From Isoperla grammatica (taxonomy: Eukaryota > Arthropoda > Insecta > Plecoptera > Perlodidae): DNA of 64,000 bases. Made by a program: the position numbers and the translations under genes. Shown here in pieces: positions 12,901 to 22,106 of the stretch. The notes under the pieces are model-generated. The model made no database searches and was not told where the DNA came from. It saw nothing but the letters and a program-made list of their open reading frames with translations. The stretch's first letter is position 1. The number at the start of each line of letters is the position of its first letter. Location of the stretch: NCBI GenBank assembly GCA_945910005.1, contig OX246740.1:49153353-49217352 (forward strand), read 5' to 3'.

Positions 12901-13043
12901 TGGATAATAGTGATGTTCGTGCTTGATTTTTGGGGGGTGTGAAATTTTGAGAATTCTTCGAGGGATTTGCAAGTCATGCAGTTGTTTCTGGTCTCGTTAA
13001 GTGTGAGGTCGATGTCAGTGCAAATAGGATGCGACAAAACCAT
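9957..13043 (-). CDS. LINE ORF2: apurinic-type endonuclease + reverse transcriptase
   Basis: A 1028-residue frame without interruption. An endonuclease/exonuclease/phosphatase-family domain spans about residues 44-269, with LTET (77-80), IGD (182-184), SCIDHIF (228-234) and the catalytic TDHYPI (260-265). The reverse transcriptase spans about 555-840: NYRPISLL (576-583), YLDLAKAFDTV (646-656), GVPQGTVLGP (704-713) and the active-site FADD (734-737). A C-terminal thumb-like region follows. By family knowledge the endonuclease nicks the target and the reverse transcriptase primes from that nick. The expected acidic and histidine residues are present, so the enzyme looks functional. The first ATG is used; the 30 residues before the endonuclease carry one CxxC pair but no recognised domain. 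All antisense frames across it are shadows. Confidence 0.95.
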   Translation of the reverse strand: MVLSHPICTDIDLTLNETRNNCMTCKSLEEFSKFHTPQKSSTNITIIHINIRSIQKHFDELLVVLQNTSVNFDIIILTETQMKCTNNQFVIAGYESYHYNNKLSSHDGISIFVKENTVNNKINIEQINEITQANCISITFNKDNKHFTILAVYRSPSSNINIFIEELAIYIPKIKSDVNIIIGDTNINIKETQCNESRNTRDYLNTMCSNGYLPYINETTRETGLSKSCIDHIFIKSKSQPSHNNNASTIKTSILHTAITDHYPITVQIETVNGVKDKLIRDDVESKKETRSLNYEVLYQRMQNEGWQNVINEPDVNIATSNFIKILRGHIDKATECKITKINFKKIKPWITLGLIKSIRTRDKLSKQVIKHPLDTVLKAYYKQYRNKLNQIIRNTKEDYFKNKLLNANNNIKKVWNVINEATNNCVKKRFAVKEIATNKGTINADNNPTLVADTFNNYFTDIGGKMAEEILKKKQPFPETTPSLEHKPSNTDKSIFLYPVSETEISSYITELKENTAPGIDNIQSKTLKALKPLILKPIAHIINQSFTTGVFPSEYKNAIITPIHKKGDKTQTSNYRPISLLTNLSKIHEKSIKKRVNEYLENNKIFSPNQYGFREGKSTENAIYKLTEEIHLAINLNKKPLVIYLDLAKAFDTVSHKILITKLEKNGIRGVALELIKDYLKGRQQYVKVNNSLSSPQEIKCGVPQGTVLGPLLFTIYINDLCNAKEARILSFADDTVLIITGNTWSETYKQAEELMNKVVKWLNENLLTLNEDKTVYITFSPNLNGQPTNPNLKLKIHSNLCSRDKINCTCSTINKVDHTRYLGLIMDQHLRWNNHISSITKKLRNTIYKFYNLRNILSFPTLRIVYHALFQSVAQYGILGWGGTYMAHIEQLIIMQKIVLKVMLKKPRQYPSSLVYIESQTLDIRKLYVKSLINYVHLNKNTGIIKTISHHINTRVNTNQNLIIHRPSKDITQRHALYLGPRIYNKITNSIKINQESKSRFKQSLKHWLTITSTETIENLVNLKE

Positions 13044-13112
13044 CGTGCAATTTTATCCTATTTTAGTAATAGATCTACAACTAGATTGTTCAGTTCTAGA
13101 ATGGATTATTCT

Positions 13113-13260
13113 ATCTTAAAAAAGCAAAAGGAAAAAACAACAAGAAATAAATCAAAGCCATTCAGACTTCTTATCTTAAGATTATTATTTTACTTAAAAA
13201 GCAAAAAGAAATAAACAACAAGAAATAAATCAAAGCCAATTAGACTTCTTATCTTAAGGT
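13113..13260 (-). repeat. 78-bp tandem duplication 5' of the LINE ORF
   Basis: CAACAAGAAATAAATCAAAG begins at 13138 and again at 13216 on the plus strand, a period of 78, and the similarity extends to about 13113-13180 and 13191-13258. The pair lies about 70 bp upstream of the ORF2 start in element orientation. That is where some LINEs carry tandem promoter monomers; a promoter role here is inference. Confidence 0.85.
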
Positions 13261-13299
13261 TGTGATTTTACTAAACACAATTTTGTATGGAAATCTGTA

Positions 13300-14975
13300 T
13301 TTAGTTATTATGGTTCTAATCTAGTTATGTGAGGCCTGTCTTTTAGGTAAACGTGGTCAATTGACAATAAATATTAATTAATTTTTAAAAGTATTCAAGC
13401 AATAATTAGTTTTTTATTACTTAAAAAAAACTTTTCTAATAAATTTACCTTAGCATTATCATATCAAAGTTTAACTACATTGTTAAGGTAAAAAATGAAA
13501 ATATATTGTTTATGGTGGCTAAAACTATGAAGACAATTATTACAAAAGCATGGGCTGTGACGATAACATTATACATTTGATCATCACAATCAAGGATCCT
13601 GGTTGGCCTTATTCACCTGGAATAAGAAGGCTTAGAGAAGTTCCAACCATATTTAAGGGTTGTAAGTGTCAACAAATAAACCAAAATATGACTGCACACT
13701 TTGGCTGCACCGCACACAGACTTTTAGTGAGTGCTCTTTCTGATGAATGTTTTTTGTTCCAATACATGTTTTCGTTTTTCCAATGTTAAATTTAATTGTA
13801 AATATGTGTCGCATGAAACAACACATAAATAAGAACATTTGAATTACGATTTGATCATAGAACTATAAATAAGAAAATGTACTAAATTGTCCAGGGGATG
13901 TCACATTTTGTTTTTTACGTTGCGGCAATTTTAAAGCATTGTAAAACAATTTATACAGAAAGATTTCAGGGCGTTCAATAGACAAAACTATCTCAATGTT
14001 CCCCCCCTTAAAAAAATCCTTCCGACGCTTCTACTAAAATGCAATTTTTTATTCATCTCCTACGTTATTTGTTTGTACATAAACGCGACAATAAATGTCT
14101 TCCTTCGAGCTCTCATATTACGACTGTGAAAACTTCAGTCATGTAAATACACAACATGAAAAATACAACACTGTCTACGTACTTCATGTGCAAGTACACG
14201 AGTGTCACATAGCTGTACACTCGCAGGTTATAAATGGCAACACCCACAGCGCAACGGGTTGGAATAATATACTGAAATAATCTTAACTAATGGGAATTAC
14301 GAAACTAGGACAGTATCGAGTAACTGATGTATTTTACGGCTGCAGTGTGTGTCCCAATCGCCATCACATACCATACCCTGATGGGATGCATAAATTTTAC
14401 ATGTAACGTAAATTTTCATTCGTTATATTAAAACATGTAATTTTCGTCTCGCCTGCTTGTGGATAAATCGTTGGCTCTTGGTTTACTGATCTAAACATAG
14501 CGATCTGTTGACATAACTCACTCACATAAAGAGTGTGAGATGAAGGCAAAGATTACAAACTGTAATCATTGATAAAGATTCGATTCGCGTTACTAATTTC
14601 TACATTTACTGTGGATTCAATTCAACAATCCACTTTCGAAAGCGATTTGATTTCAAACGATTTTAACTCAAATTCGATATATTTATCATACTTCTCAAAC
14701 CGATTGTGGAAAACAGTTTGAACCTCAAGCTGTTGCTTTTCACACTTCATCCCCGTTATCAATAGCCCTTATACATCACAGCTGATTACCCTAGTTTCCT
14801 CAGCACCTATCGATCGTTGGTAACCGTGCCATGTCTTATAGCGTCATATGTCTAAAATTGTACATTGATGTAAACGACAAACGTCAATTTAGTTGTGTAT
14901 CTTACATTGTCAGCGGTTACTGAATAGCAGCGCTGTTAGATCTGGGTCACTGATATGTCACTATAACAAGACACG
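13300..14975. other. intergenic, no gene recognised
   Basis: AT-rich. No frame with a family signature, no tRNA and no transposon ends recognised. Confidence 0.5.
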
Positions 14976-15860
14976 GTGTGATATACGCGATATTGTCGCC
15001 AGGAACTAACTTGACTTGCACCAATAAACTCTCATTAGGTTCCGTCTGGCGCGAATATGTACCAAAAAGGTCAATATTCAACGTCTCTCACACAATGAGC
15101 CAGGAGAATTCCGGAAATATCCCCGTCTGGACAAATTCACGACAAATTCTCACGTACGTCCTCCCGTTGTCCACCCGTTGTCCTCCATTCTTGCGCGCGA
15201 AATGCTGCGACACAATTATTGGAATTTATTTTTTAAGGTCTGGCTTTTCGCGGGACGCGGTAATGATCATACTTGTTTTTTATCGTGGGCATGGTTTCGC
15301 CGACGGGCAAGCAATAGTTTATACAGTAAACGCAGTTTAATGATAAAAGGAAAAGTGACTAATAATAATTGTCAAGAACAGATGGTGTACCGAAAGTTAC
15401 CGGTTTGGAGTGTTATAAGGGTGCTTGTGCTCTCGTTAGCCGTGTGATATACAAGCTGGGTTGGTGTATTTCAACGAGTTTTACTTCAATTGGCGTCTAT
15501 TGATTTTCAAGCACATTCACGTTAAAAGCACACGTGTAAGTGACAGGGATTGTGCTGCTGAATGTGTTCTGTATTTATTATAATGTGCACACACATTCTT
15601 AGTGGAATTTAGAATAGTTTAGGTTTAGCGATTTGAGTTAAAAACACTTCAACTTTGGTTGCTCGCTCGTTGCATTCGCTCGATATCCTTAATATACTAA
15701 CCAATTGGTCGACCTATTGTTATCTACAGGAACAACCATCGAAAATTTATGTTTGAACTAACAAGTAGCATTCGTTGTCAACATTAAATGAATTGTTTTA
15801 TTAATGTCCAAGTATGGAATGTCAGACTGGTACCTAACTGTTTTCATCCTCTTGTTTCAG
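14976..15860 (+). promoter_or_regulatory. upstream region of the Connectin-like gene
   Basis: More GC-balanced than the surroundings between about 15000 and 15450, then AT-rich to the splice acceptor TCCTCTTGTTTCAG at 15847-15860. The coding exon begins with a splice acceptor, so at least one non-coding first exon must lie upstream, possibly here. I cannot place the transcription start. The overlapping short open frames do not resemble known proteins. Confidence 0.3.
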
Positions 15861-16919
15861 GTATCGTCGCGATGGACCCTATGAAGCTGTTCGTGTCAGT
15901 GGTGATGTTCCTGCTGCTTGACTCCTCCTGGGCCAAGCGTAAGGACAAGGACAAGAAGACAGAGAACATGAAGGACAAGGAGAGCGGCCTTAACCTCTGC
16001 GACATCATGGAAGCGGGCGTCAACATGTACTGCTACTGCGACACTCAGATCATACAGAACGCTACCGACGCCACCTGTTGGATCTACCCTGGCGACAGTT
16101 TCTACGAGATGGACTCTGACAAGATCGGGGACTACTTCCTCTCCCAGAAGAACCTCGTGAAACTGGTCTTCAACATCCGTCCCGATGCAAAACTCAAGGT
16201 CGTCCCCACACAGGCCGTGAAGCGGCTACAGAAACTCCAGATCTTCGAGATCAAATACGCGGCAATCCCGGAGATCCCTTCATACACCTTCGGGAACCTT
16301 TCTTCAATCCAGGAGATCCTCCTCTCCCGTAACCAGATCGTCACCCTTAAATCCCACGCGTTCTCGCGACTACCGAGCCTCAACATCCTGAGTCTGGAAG
16401 AGAACCGTCTCACGGAACTTCACCGAGAAGTTTTTGTCGGTCTTCCGGAATTGAAGCAACTCTTTGTCGATCGGAACAACATCAGTATCGTGCACGACCG
16501 CGCGTTCGTGCACCTCCACGCGTTGGAGGAGCTCGAGATGTACAGTAATCAACTTCCGGTTCTCACCCGCGATACCTTCTCGGGGTTGAAGTCGTTGAAG
16601 CGGTTGGACATCCACCAGAACCGTATCAAGATGCTCGGAGATTACACTTTCATCAGCCTCACCAGTCTCGAGGAGCTTGTGTTGGACGAGAACGGTCTTC
16701 AAGTCATCAGCGAACGCGCCTTCGAGGGTCTGAACAAACTTAGGCGTCTCCGTTTGAGCGACAATCAGTTGACACTACTCGGGAACAATGTCTTGAAGAG
16801 CGTCGGTAATCTCCAGTTCTTTGATTTGAGAAACAATGCGCTGAGGTCGTTGAGCTTCGATACCGTCAACCCCATTGTGGATAACCTCAAGAACAGCACA
16901 ACCTACTTTTATCTGGAAG
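15861..16919 (+). CDS. Con: Connectin-like leucine-rich-repeat cell-adhesion protein, first coding exon
   Basis: An exon from acceptor TTGTTTCAG (ending 15860) to donor GAAG|GTAAGT at 16919/16920. Translation starts at the ATG at 15872, which has G at -3 and +4; the longer frame back to 15788 crosses the acceptor and is not used. The 349 complete codons give a signal peptide (about 1-21), a Lys-rich segment (22-37), a Cys cluster (C43, C54, C56, C69) and about nine leucine-rich repeats from 95 to 330. The exon ends in a conserved-looking YFYLEG with a phase-1 junction. The N-terminal Cys pattern, the SQKNL-type lead-in and the run into YLEG fit insect Connectin as I recall it. Connectin is a GPI-anchored homophilic adhesion protein of muscles and motor neurons in Drosophila. 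The C-terminal Cys cap and GPI signal would be on a later exon not found here. Codons are C/G-ending, unlike the AT-rich surroundings. Chaoptin or another LRR adhesion protein is the alternative. Confidence 0.75.
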
Positions 16920-19900
16920 GTAAGTCGTCGGTGTTTGTTAAGATCTAAGCATGTTACGGTGGGGGACGAGGATCTGTGTCTATTGTTTGTGGACGAAATA
17001 ATGAGTTTTGTTCTGTCATCATCGGAGGTACGAACGTGATTTAAGATTTCCGTTGTCGAAAGTTATGTTTATCTCTCTGTCGCCCTGGAGTGCAACAACT
17101 GTGCTCATGGGCGTGACGGAACAGCTGGCGGGGGGGGGGGGGGTATTTGACCCCCGCCCCCTTCATATCAAGATCACAACAACACCATAGATTTACTCGG
17201 ATGCAATCATTCATTTACAGTTCTACGGGGTACTGAACGGTGGGGTTTTTGTCATCGATAGATACATTATCAGATAGACAGAGCATACATTCTTATATAT
17301 GGAACCCAGGTATACAACACGTGTGTAACTAGGTAGTTGGTATCCTGATCGCCAGTCGATAATCAGATCGATATTCCACACCAATCGAGAATCAAATTGC
17401 GCAAGTCCTATTGAAACTAGAATGAAAGATATATATGTGAATGAAAGAAACACAATATTCAAATGTAAAACTGTGTTACCGTTTACTACAATAGTGTGTG
17501 TGGGATTATAAGCCGAGGGGGTCACTTATTTATTAGTCTGTATCAGAAGATAATTAGTAGAGTGGGATTTAACGATACTGCAAAAACATGGACGTAATTA
17601 TTATAGGAGGATGATGATGATTATGATCAACGATTTCCCTAATTATTGGTATGCATTGGGCTGATAAGTAATGAATTATGAATATCTTCGGTAAATTATG
17701 AGCAGCCCAGTCATATTTTGAAGGAAGCTATTATTTCTTGAAACACAATTTGAAATAATTCCTTGTCCAATGAGATAAACGTGCAATTATTCCGCACAAA
17801 GGACAAGTTCGATACTTTCCATATCAATATTTTATATAAAAACAAAAACATGACAAGTCAAAAATATTTTGTTGTTGTAAGAACGTCTATGAAGTCGATA
17901 GTGGATAGTCGAATGTTGAACACTCCCAATCGAACCCTGACATTTTGTTTTCTTGCAGCCCTCCCTACCCTAGCCCATCTCTCTGGGGTAATGAGTGTAG
18001 AGACTGATCCTATAGGATGGATGTCAGTAGCCGTCACAGACAAACAGGCTCTATTCTTTATCAGCTTGACCTGGGCTACGGGACTAGGGGGTCGCAAAAG
18101 CCGAAGACTTCTCAATACAGAAGGCTATAGTCTCACTGTAAAAATCGTACCAAATTAAACTGTTAGTTATATTTTGAGAATTCTACACAATATTTAAATA
18201 GTGAAAAATGTGAAGAATGTATAAACATATTTTGAAATATTTTTGTGATTACGGTTGTCATTAGAGAAACTATTTCGTTATTGTTTAATTGGCATCTCTA
18301 ATTACCCTAGACCCTAACGTCTGCAGCTAACATTTCTGGTGTAATTTCAAATTTGTATTCCAGTCATTTATAAACTTGACATTTTAGCTATGGATTTGTA
18401 TTGAAAATCTATATACTTGTACGTTTATATAAAACAAACATTATTTTCATTTATGTTTTTTCCCTTCATTTCAAAACAAAAACCAAAAAGATTGGTGACT
18501 CAGAATAAATGAATGTCAACCGTATTTGTGGAGCCCTGCCCGGGACCCTGGCTAATCTAATGGATATGGCCACAATACATGTTTTCCCACGTATCGCATC
18601 TCAGGTTACACCATATCGTGTAACTAGTTCTTAATTGGGATCTTAGCTGTGGCTTATGAGATCGGATCGTGAAATGTGTGTCACTTTATATGGCGGTATC
18701 TCAACGTTTCACCTTTGGTAGGGATTAAGAAATGTGTAATCGGAATGGAGCATAAATAAGGCATCACCTTTGAAAGCGTAGATGTGCTTTAGAGCCACGT
18801 CAAAGCTAATTTTCGTTGAGATCGTATTCACTTCAGTTAACTTGTGTATGCTAGTAGCTATACCTTTTTTTTTTAGAACTTTTCTCTAAAAATATGTAAT
18901 ATGGACCAAGTATATTATTTTAATTCTTTTGATCTCCCACGTGTTAAAGAAAAAACTATACAGAGTAAAAAGTATTTTAAATACTAAGGAAATAACTTTT
19001 GACCATGGAAAGTTGATTGATTTTTTAAGAGAAATTCTGTATATTTCGCCATTTGAAGTAAGTAAAGCTTTTCAACCCTTTCACTAGGTTTGAAACTACG
19101 TAAAAGATGAATATTTTATGTATGTGCGTACGTGACATTTTTGTACAGAATAGTGCTAGTATAATGAATATTAACACCCTAAAAATGAGTCCAAACAATA
19201 TATTATGAAAAATAGAATTTCAAATAGCTGATATTGTTTGATACAGAGAAGAGAAAGGGAGAGAGAGATGGATGTAAGCATTCACTACGAACACATGTCA
19301 TTCCACCTACGCCACTGGCGCCTTCTATCGAGGAAGAACGAAAAGAAAAAACTTGGAATCTTCAATTAAAAGTTAACCTTTCTAGACCGCTCTGTGGTTG
19401 GTTGGTATAGAGAGAAATGTTTTCGTTCTAAATGTCAACGCAAACTAATTGAAGCCAGCCACCAATTGTCCGCGTCCGAATCAAACCACTCATGTTCGTT
19501 AGTTCATGTTTCTGAACGTCACCGTAACCACAAAAAAAAGGGAAATCGTAAACCTACTCGTTTTGGAGTTCAGCATTTAAATTAACGAATTCAATTGCGC
19601 TTACGTTTAGCCAGTATATATAACTCTTTGAAGATTTTCTTTTTAAATTTAAACGCAATCAGACGAAATGGTTCTCCCTTGAAAATGTCACTGCCTATGG
19701 CGGACATTGTAAACGACTCGCAAGGAAATCTTTATATTCGATTGAACAAAGAGCTGACTATTAAAAAAAAAAGACTAGCGACGCTTGAGTCGGAATCCTT
19801 AAGAAGTACTTACTCAAAAGCTTAGAGAAAACAGGACGAAATAAAAATTAATTTTAATTGAATATCAACATTTCTGCAGTGTTTGCAGAATTCTTTAATA

Positions 19901-21110
19901 AAGTCTTGATCGTCGTCGTTTTTTAGAACAGTTATCCTTACTTTCGTCGGGTGTGATATTTCATCGCATACTTTGAGCCGAGCGCGTTGAAGAATTATTC
20001 CTCAAGAGATGTGAGGGTTGGAACTTGGCACGCAATATAAATTGCAAGAGTTCAGGCTTTGTTAATTGCCGGTTATGGAGTTTGCCGATAGGGAGCTGTC
20101 ATGTTATATAACGCCCGGGCACTTATAAGAAATGGCGACGTATCCACAGAAAATCAATTTTTGTAATTGATGGTCAGGAAATAAATTCACTGTTGAATTG
20201 TGTTTCATCTGGTTTCTTGGATTGTTGATGGGTTTGGCATGAGACTCGGCTCTGGAAGTGGAGACTTTAGCGTGAATGAAGAAATGTGCTGAAAGCGAGT
20301 TGAAATGTGGCTGAAGTATTTTATTTTGTTTTGTAAGCTGAAAACAAATATTTCAATTAGAATTTTCATTGTTTATAGAATAAATCTCTGGGTTTGTATT
20401 CTTTTGTCAAAACATTTTAAAATGGTTTGCGATACATTTTACCCATTTTTTCTTTGCTTTGACCGTGAAATCACATCAGAACACATTTCGGCACCCATTT
20501 TATGGCTTCCTCAAGACGCTGTCCTAACTGTTTGAGGGAGACCCCGAAAAGTCTAAGCCTAACTCATTAGCGACACAGAACAACCACTTCTCATCTATTC
20601 TCCCCATCATCTCCGACTTAAGATTATTTTAATATTACATCCATGATGTTTTTCTTTAAAAAAAAACTGTTCATGAATATTTTTTTTTTCTGAGAATATT
20701 AAAATTAATATGCAAACGATTCTCTCCAGGAATATTAAAGAATTCCTTCGACCACCCCTGAGTGTGCTTCCAGGTTTGGGCCGCTACCCAACACACAGAC
20801 ATCCATAAAGAATACGCATTGTGCTAATTATAACCTACAGCCAGGATCGGCATGGATGAATAAGACTTGCATATTCCATTTTTATTGCCCCCTGGGGACT
20901 TTATCAACCGCCGATTTGCATATTCATATTATTCTTTATTCCATTACATCATGCTACTGCGAGGCACAAGGCGGGCACTACGCATTTCGGCTTGTATTAA
21001 TGATATTCGTCTATAGAGCCAACGCAATCTCCTACACAAACACAAACACAGACACATAATGACCAGGACTTGATCCACAAGGCGGTATGTTGTTGTTTAT
21101 TGGGACATGT
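16920..21110 (+). other. probable intron after the Connectin-like exon
   Basis: Begins with GTAAGT. Read-through would add nine residues and stop at 16948, so intron retention would give a truncated secreted form. Contains a 14-G run (17130-17143) and a GC-richer patch at 17958-18110 preceded by TTTTGTTTTCTTGCAG, which resembles a splice acceptor. No LRR-cap or Cys-rich continuation (CxC pattern) in the required phase was recognised anywhere downstream in the window. Confidence 0.4.
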
Positions 21111-21150
21111 TTATGCAACTATGCTAATCGAGACGATTAAACGGTTGATT
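21111..21150 (+). repeat. dispersed repeat motif, copy 1 of 3
   Basis: TTATGCAACTATGCTAATCG followed by AGACGATTAAACGGTTGATT matches 48591-48640 and 55631-55676 in the same orientation. It corresponds to the 3' part of the tRNA-headed repeat at 55631-55790. Confidence 0.55.
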
Positions 21151-21165
21151 TTGAATCGAGGAAAC

Positions 21166-21365
21166 AATTCAATTTCAATTCAATTCAATTTTTATTTTAT
21201 TTAACACAAAATTCGTTGACAATATATAAGTGAAAAGAAGCCCACATAGGGTCATTTCTAATACTACATTTATAATACTACATTTCTAATACATTTCTTA
21301 TACTACTTAAATGGTGGGTTATCTCTGTGGTAGCCGGTACACGCAAAGAGGGCTCTCGTGCATAT
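21166..21365 (-). mobile_element. retroposon 3' end with (GAATT)n tail
   Basis: On the minus strand TTAAATAAAATAAAAATTG runs into GAATT-type tandem units (plus strand 21166-21190), the ending style seen on the LINE at 9427. Just beside it, 21328-21363 carries GGTACACGCAAAGAGGGC, a motif with relatives at 45974-46008, 49401-49433 and 59617-59655. No reverse transcriptase is attached; this is a truncated copy. Confidence 0.4.
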
Positions 21366-21667
21366 CTTAAGCAAACTAATTTCTCGTTCGTCTTGATTTT
21401 AATCACCTTTCTCCTTTTTTTTATCTCTGTATCTCTTCTCATTCTCATTTATGTCGGCCCTTTTCGTGGTCACAACAACCCCCGAAACACCCCAAACAAG
21501 TTTAGTTGCACTTATGACCAGCCCAGCTATGAGTAACGGGTCTGTTTCGGTAGACGCCATAGTATGATCTAGATTTCAAGCACTTGTTTAAATAAACACA
21601 AATTAATAATAATAATACCAGGGCTGTGTGTGTTCCACGTTGTGTAGAGGACAAACAGCCTCGACCT

Positions 21668-21686
21668 GGGGGGGGGGGGGGGGGGG
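21668..21686 (+). repeat. poly-G tract, 19 G
   Basis: Uninterrupted G homopolymer. Confidence 0.92.
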
Positions 21687-22071
21687 TTCCTATAATGCTT
21701 TCTGATCGAACGTAACACCTTGGGTGAACGGGGGTATAGCTAAATATATTCTATAGTTAAAAATATTTTAAAACTCTTCAAATCCTCTTCGGGTTCCCCC
21801 ACCAAACTTGTGTCCAATCACAGTGCTGCCTAACTTGTGTGTTTACATCTCAACCTTCTGGTCCGACCCTGCCATGCAGCAGCGCAGTTTTGCTAAAATA
21901 CATTAAACGAACAATAGAAGACCTGAATGGGTCGGTTAGCGCGCTCAGATGCGCTAATCCTCAATTATAAGCGACTCATTGATAAAATAACTGAATGGGG
22001 ATTTTAGCTGAGCCCGTTATTAGAAGATACAAAATGAGAGTACGGCAAGTTTGAAACTCAGTTTGTGCTGC

Positions 22072-22106
22072 GGGGGGGGGGGGGGGGGGGAGGGGTGGGG
22101 GGGGGG
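22072..22106 (+). repeat. poly-G tract, 35 bp with two interruptions
   Basis: Nineteen G, then A, four G, T and ten G. It is the longest purine-G block in the window and a strong G-quadruplex candidate. Confidence 0.92.

Larger units (their letters stand above)
9427..13260 (-). mobile_element. non-LTR retrotransposon (LINE) with intact ORF2
   Basis: On the minus strand the element reads 5' tandem duplication, ORF2 (9957-13043), about 480 bp of AT-rich 3' UTR, then AATAAAAATGAATC leading into a GAATCT hexamer tandem (plus strand 9427-9474). The endonuclease-plus-reverse-transcriptase architecture and short-unit tail put it in the broad CR1/L2/Daphne/Jockey assemblage. I cannot assign the clade by eye. 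No ORF1 is present upstream, so it is 5'-truncated just before ORF2 or belongs to an ORF1-less lineage. The outer 5' limit is uncertain and I found no clear target-site duplication. Confidence 0.88.

Noticed and set aside
15788..15871. N-terminal extension of the Connectin-like frame
   Set aside because: It crosses the splice acceptor ending at 15860; the signal peptide follows the ATG at 15872.
16132..16702. Minus-strand frames over the Connectin-like exon
   Set aside because: Shadows of the LRR codons.
17763..18158. 131-codon plus-strand frame and the antisense 85-codon frame
   Set aside because: A possible splice acceptor lies inside, but neither strand shows a recognisable domain and the preceding part is AT-rich. 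Noted as an island only.
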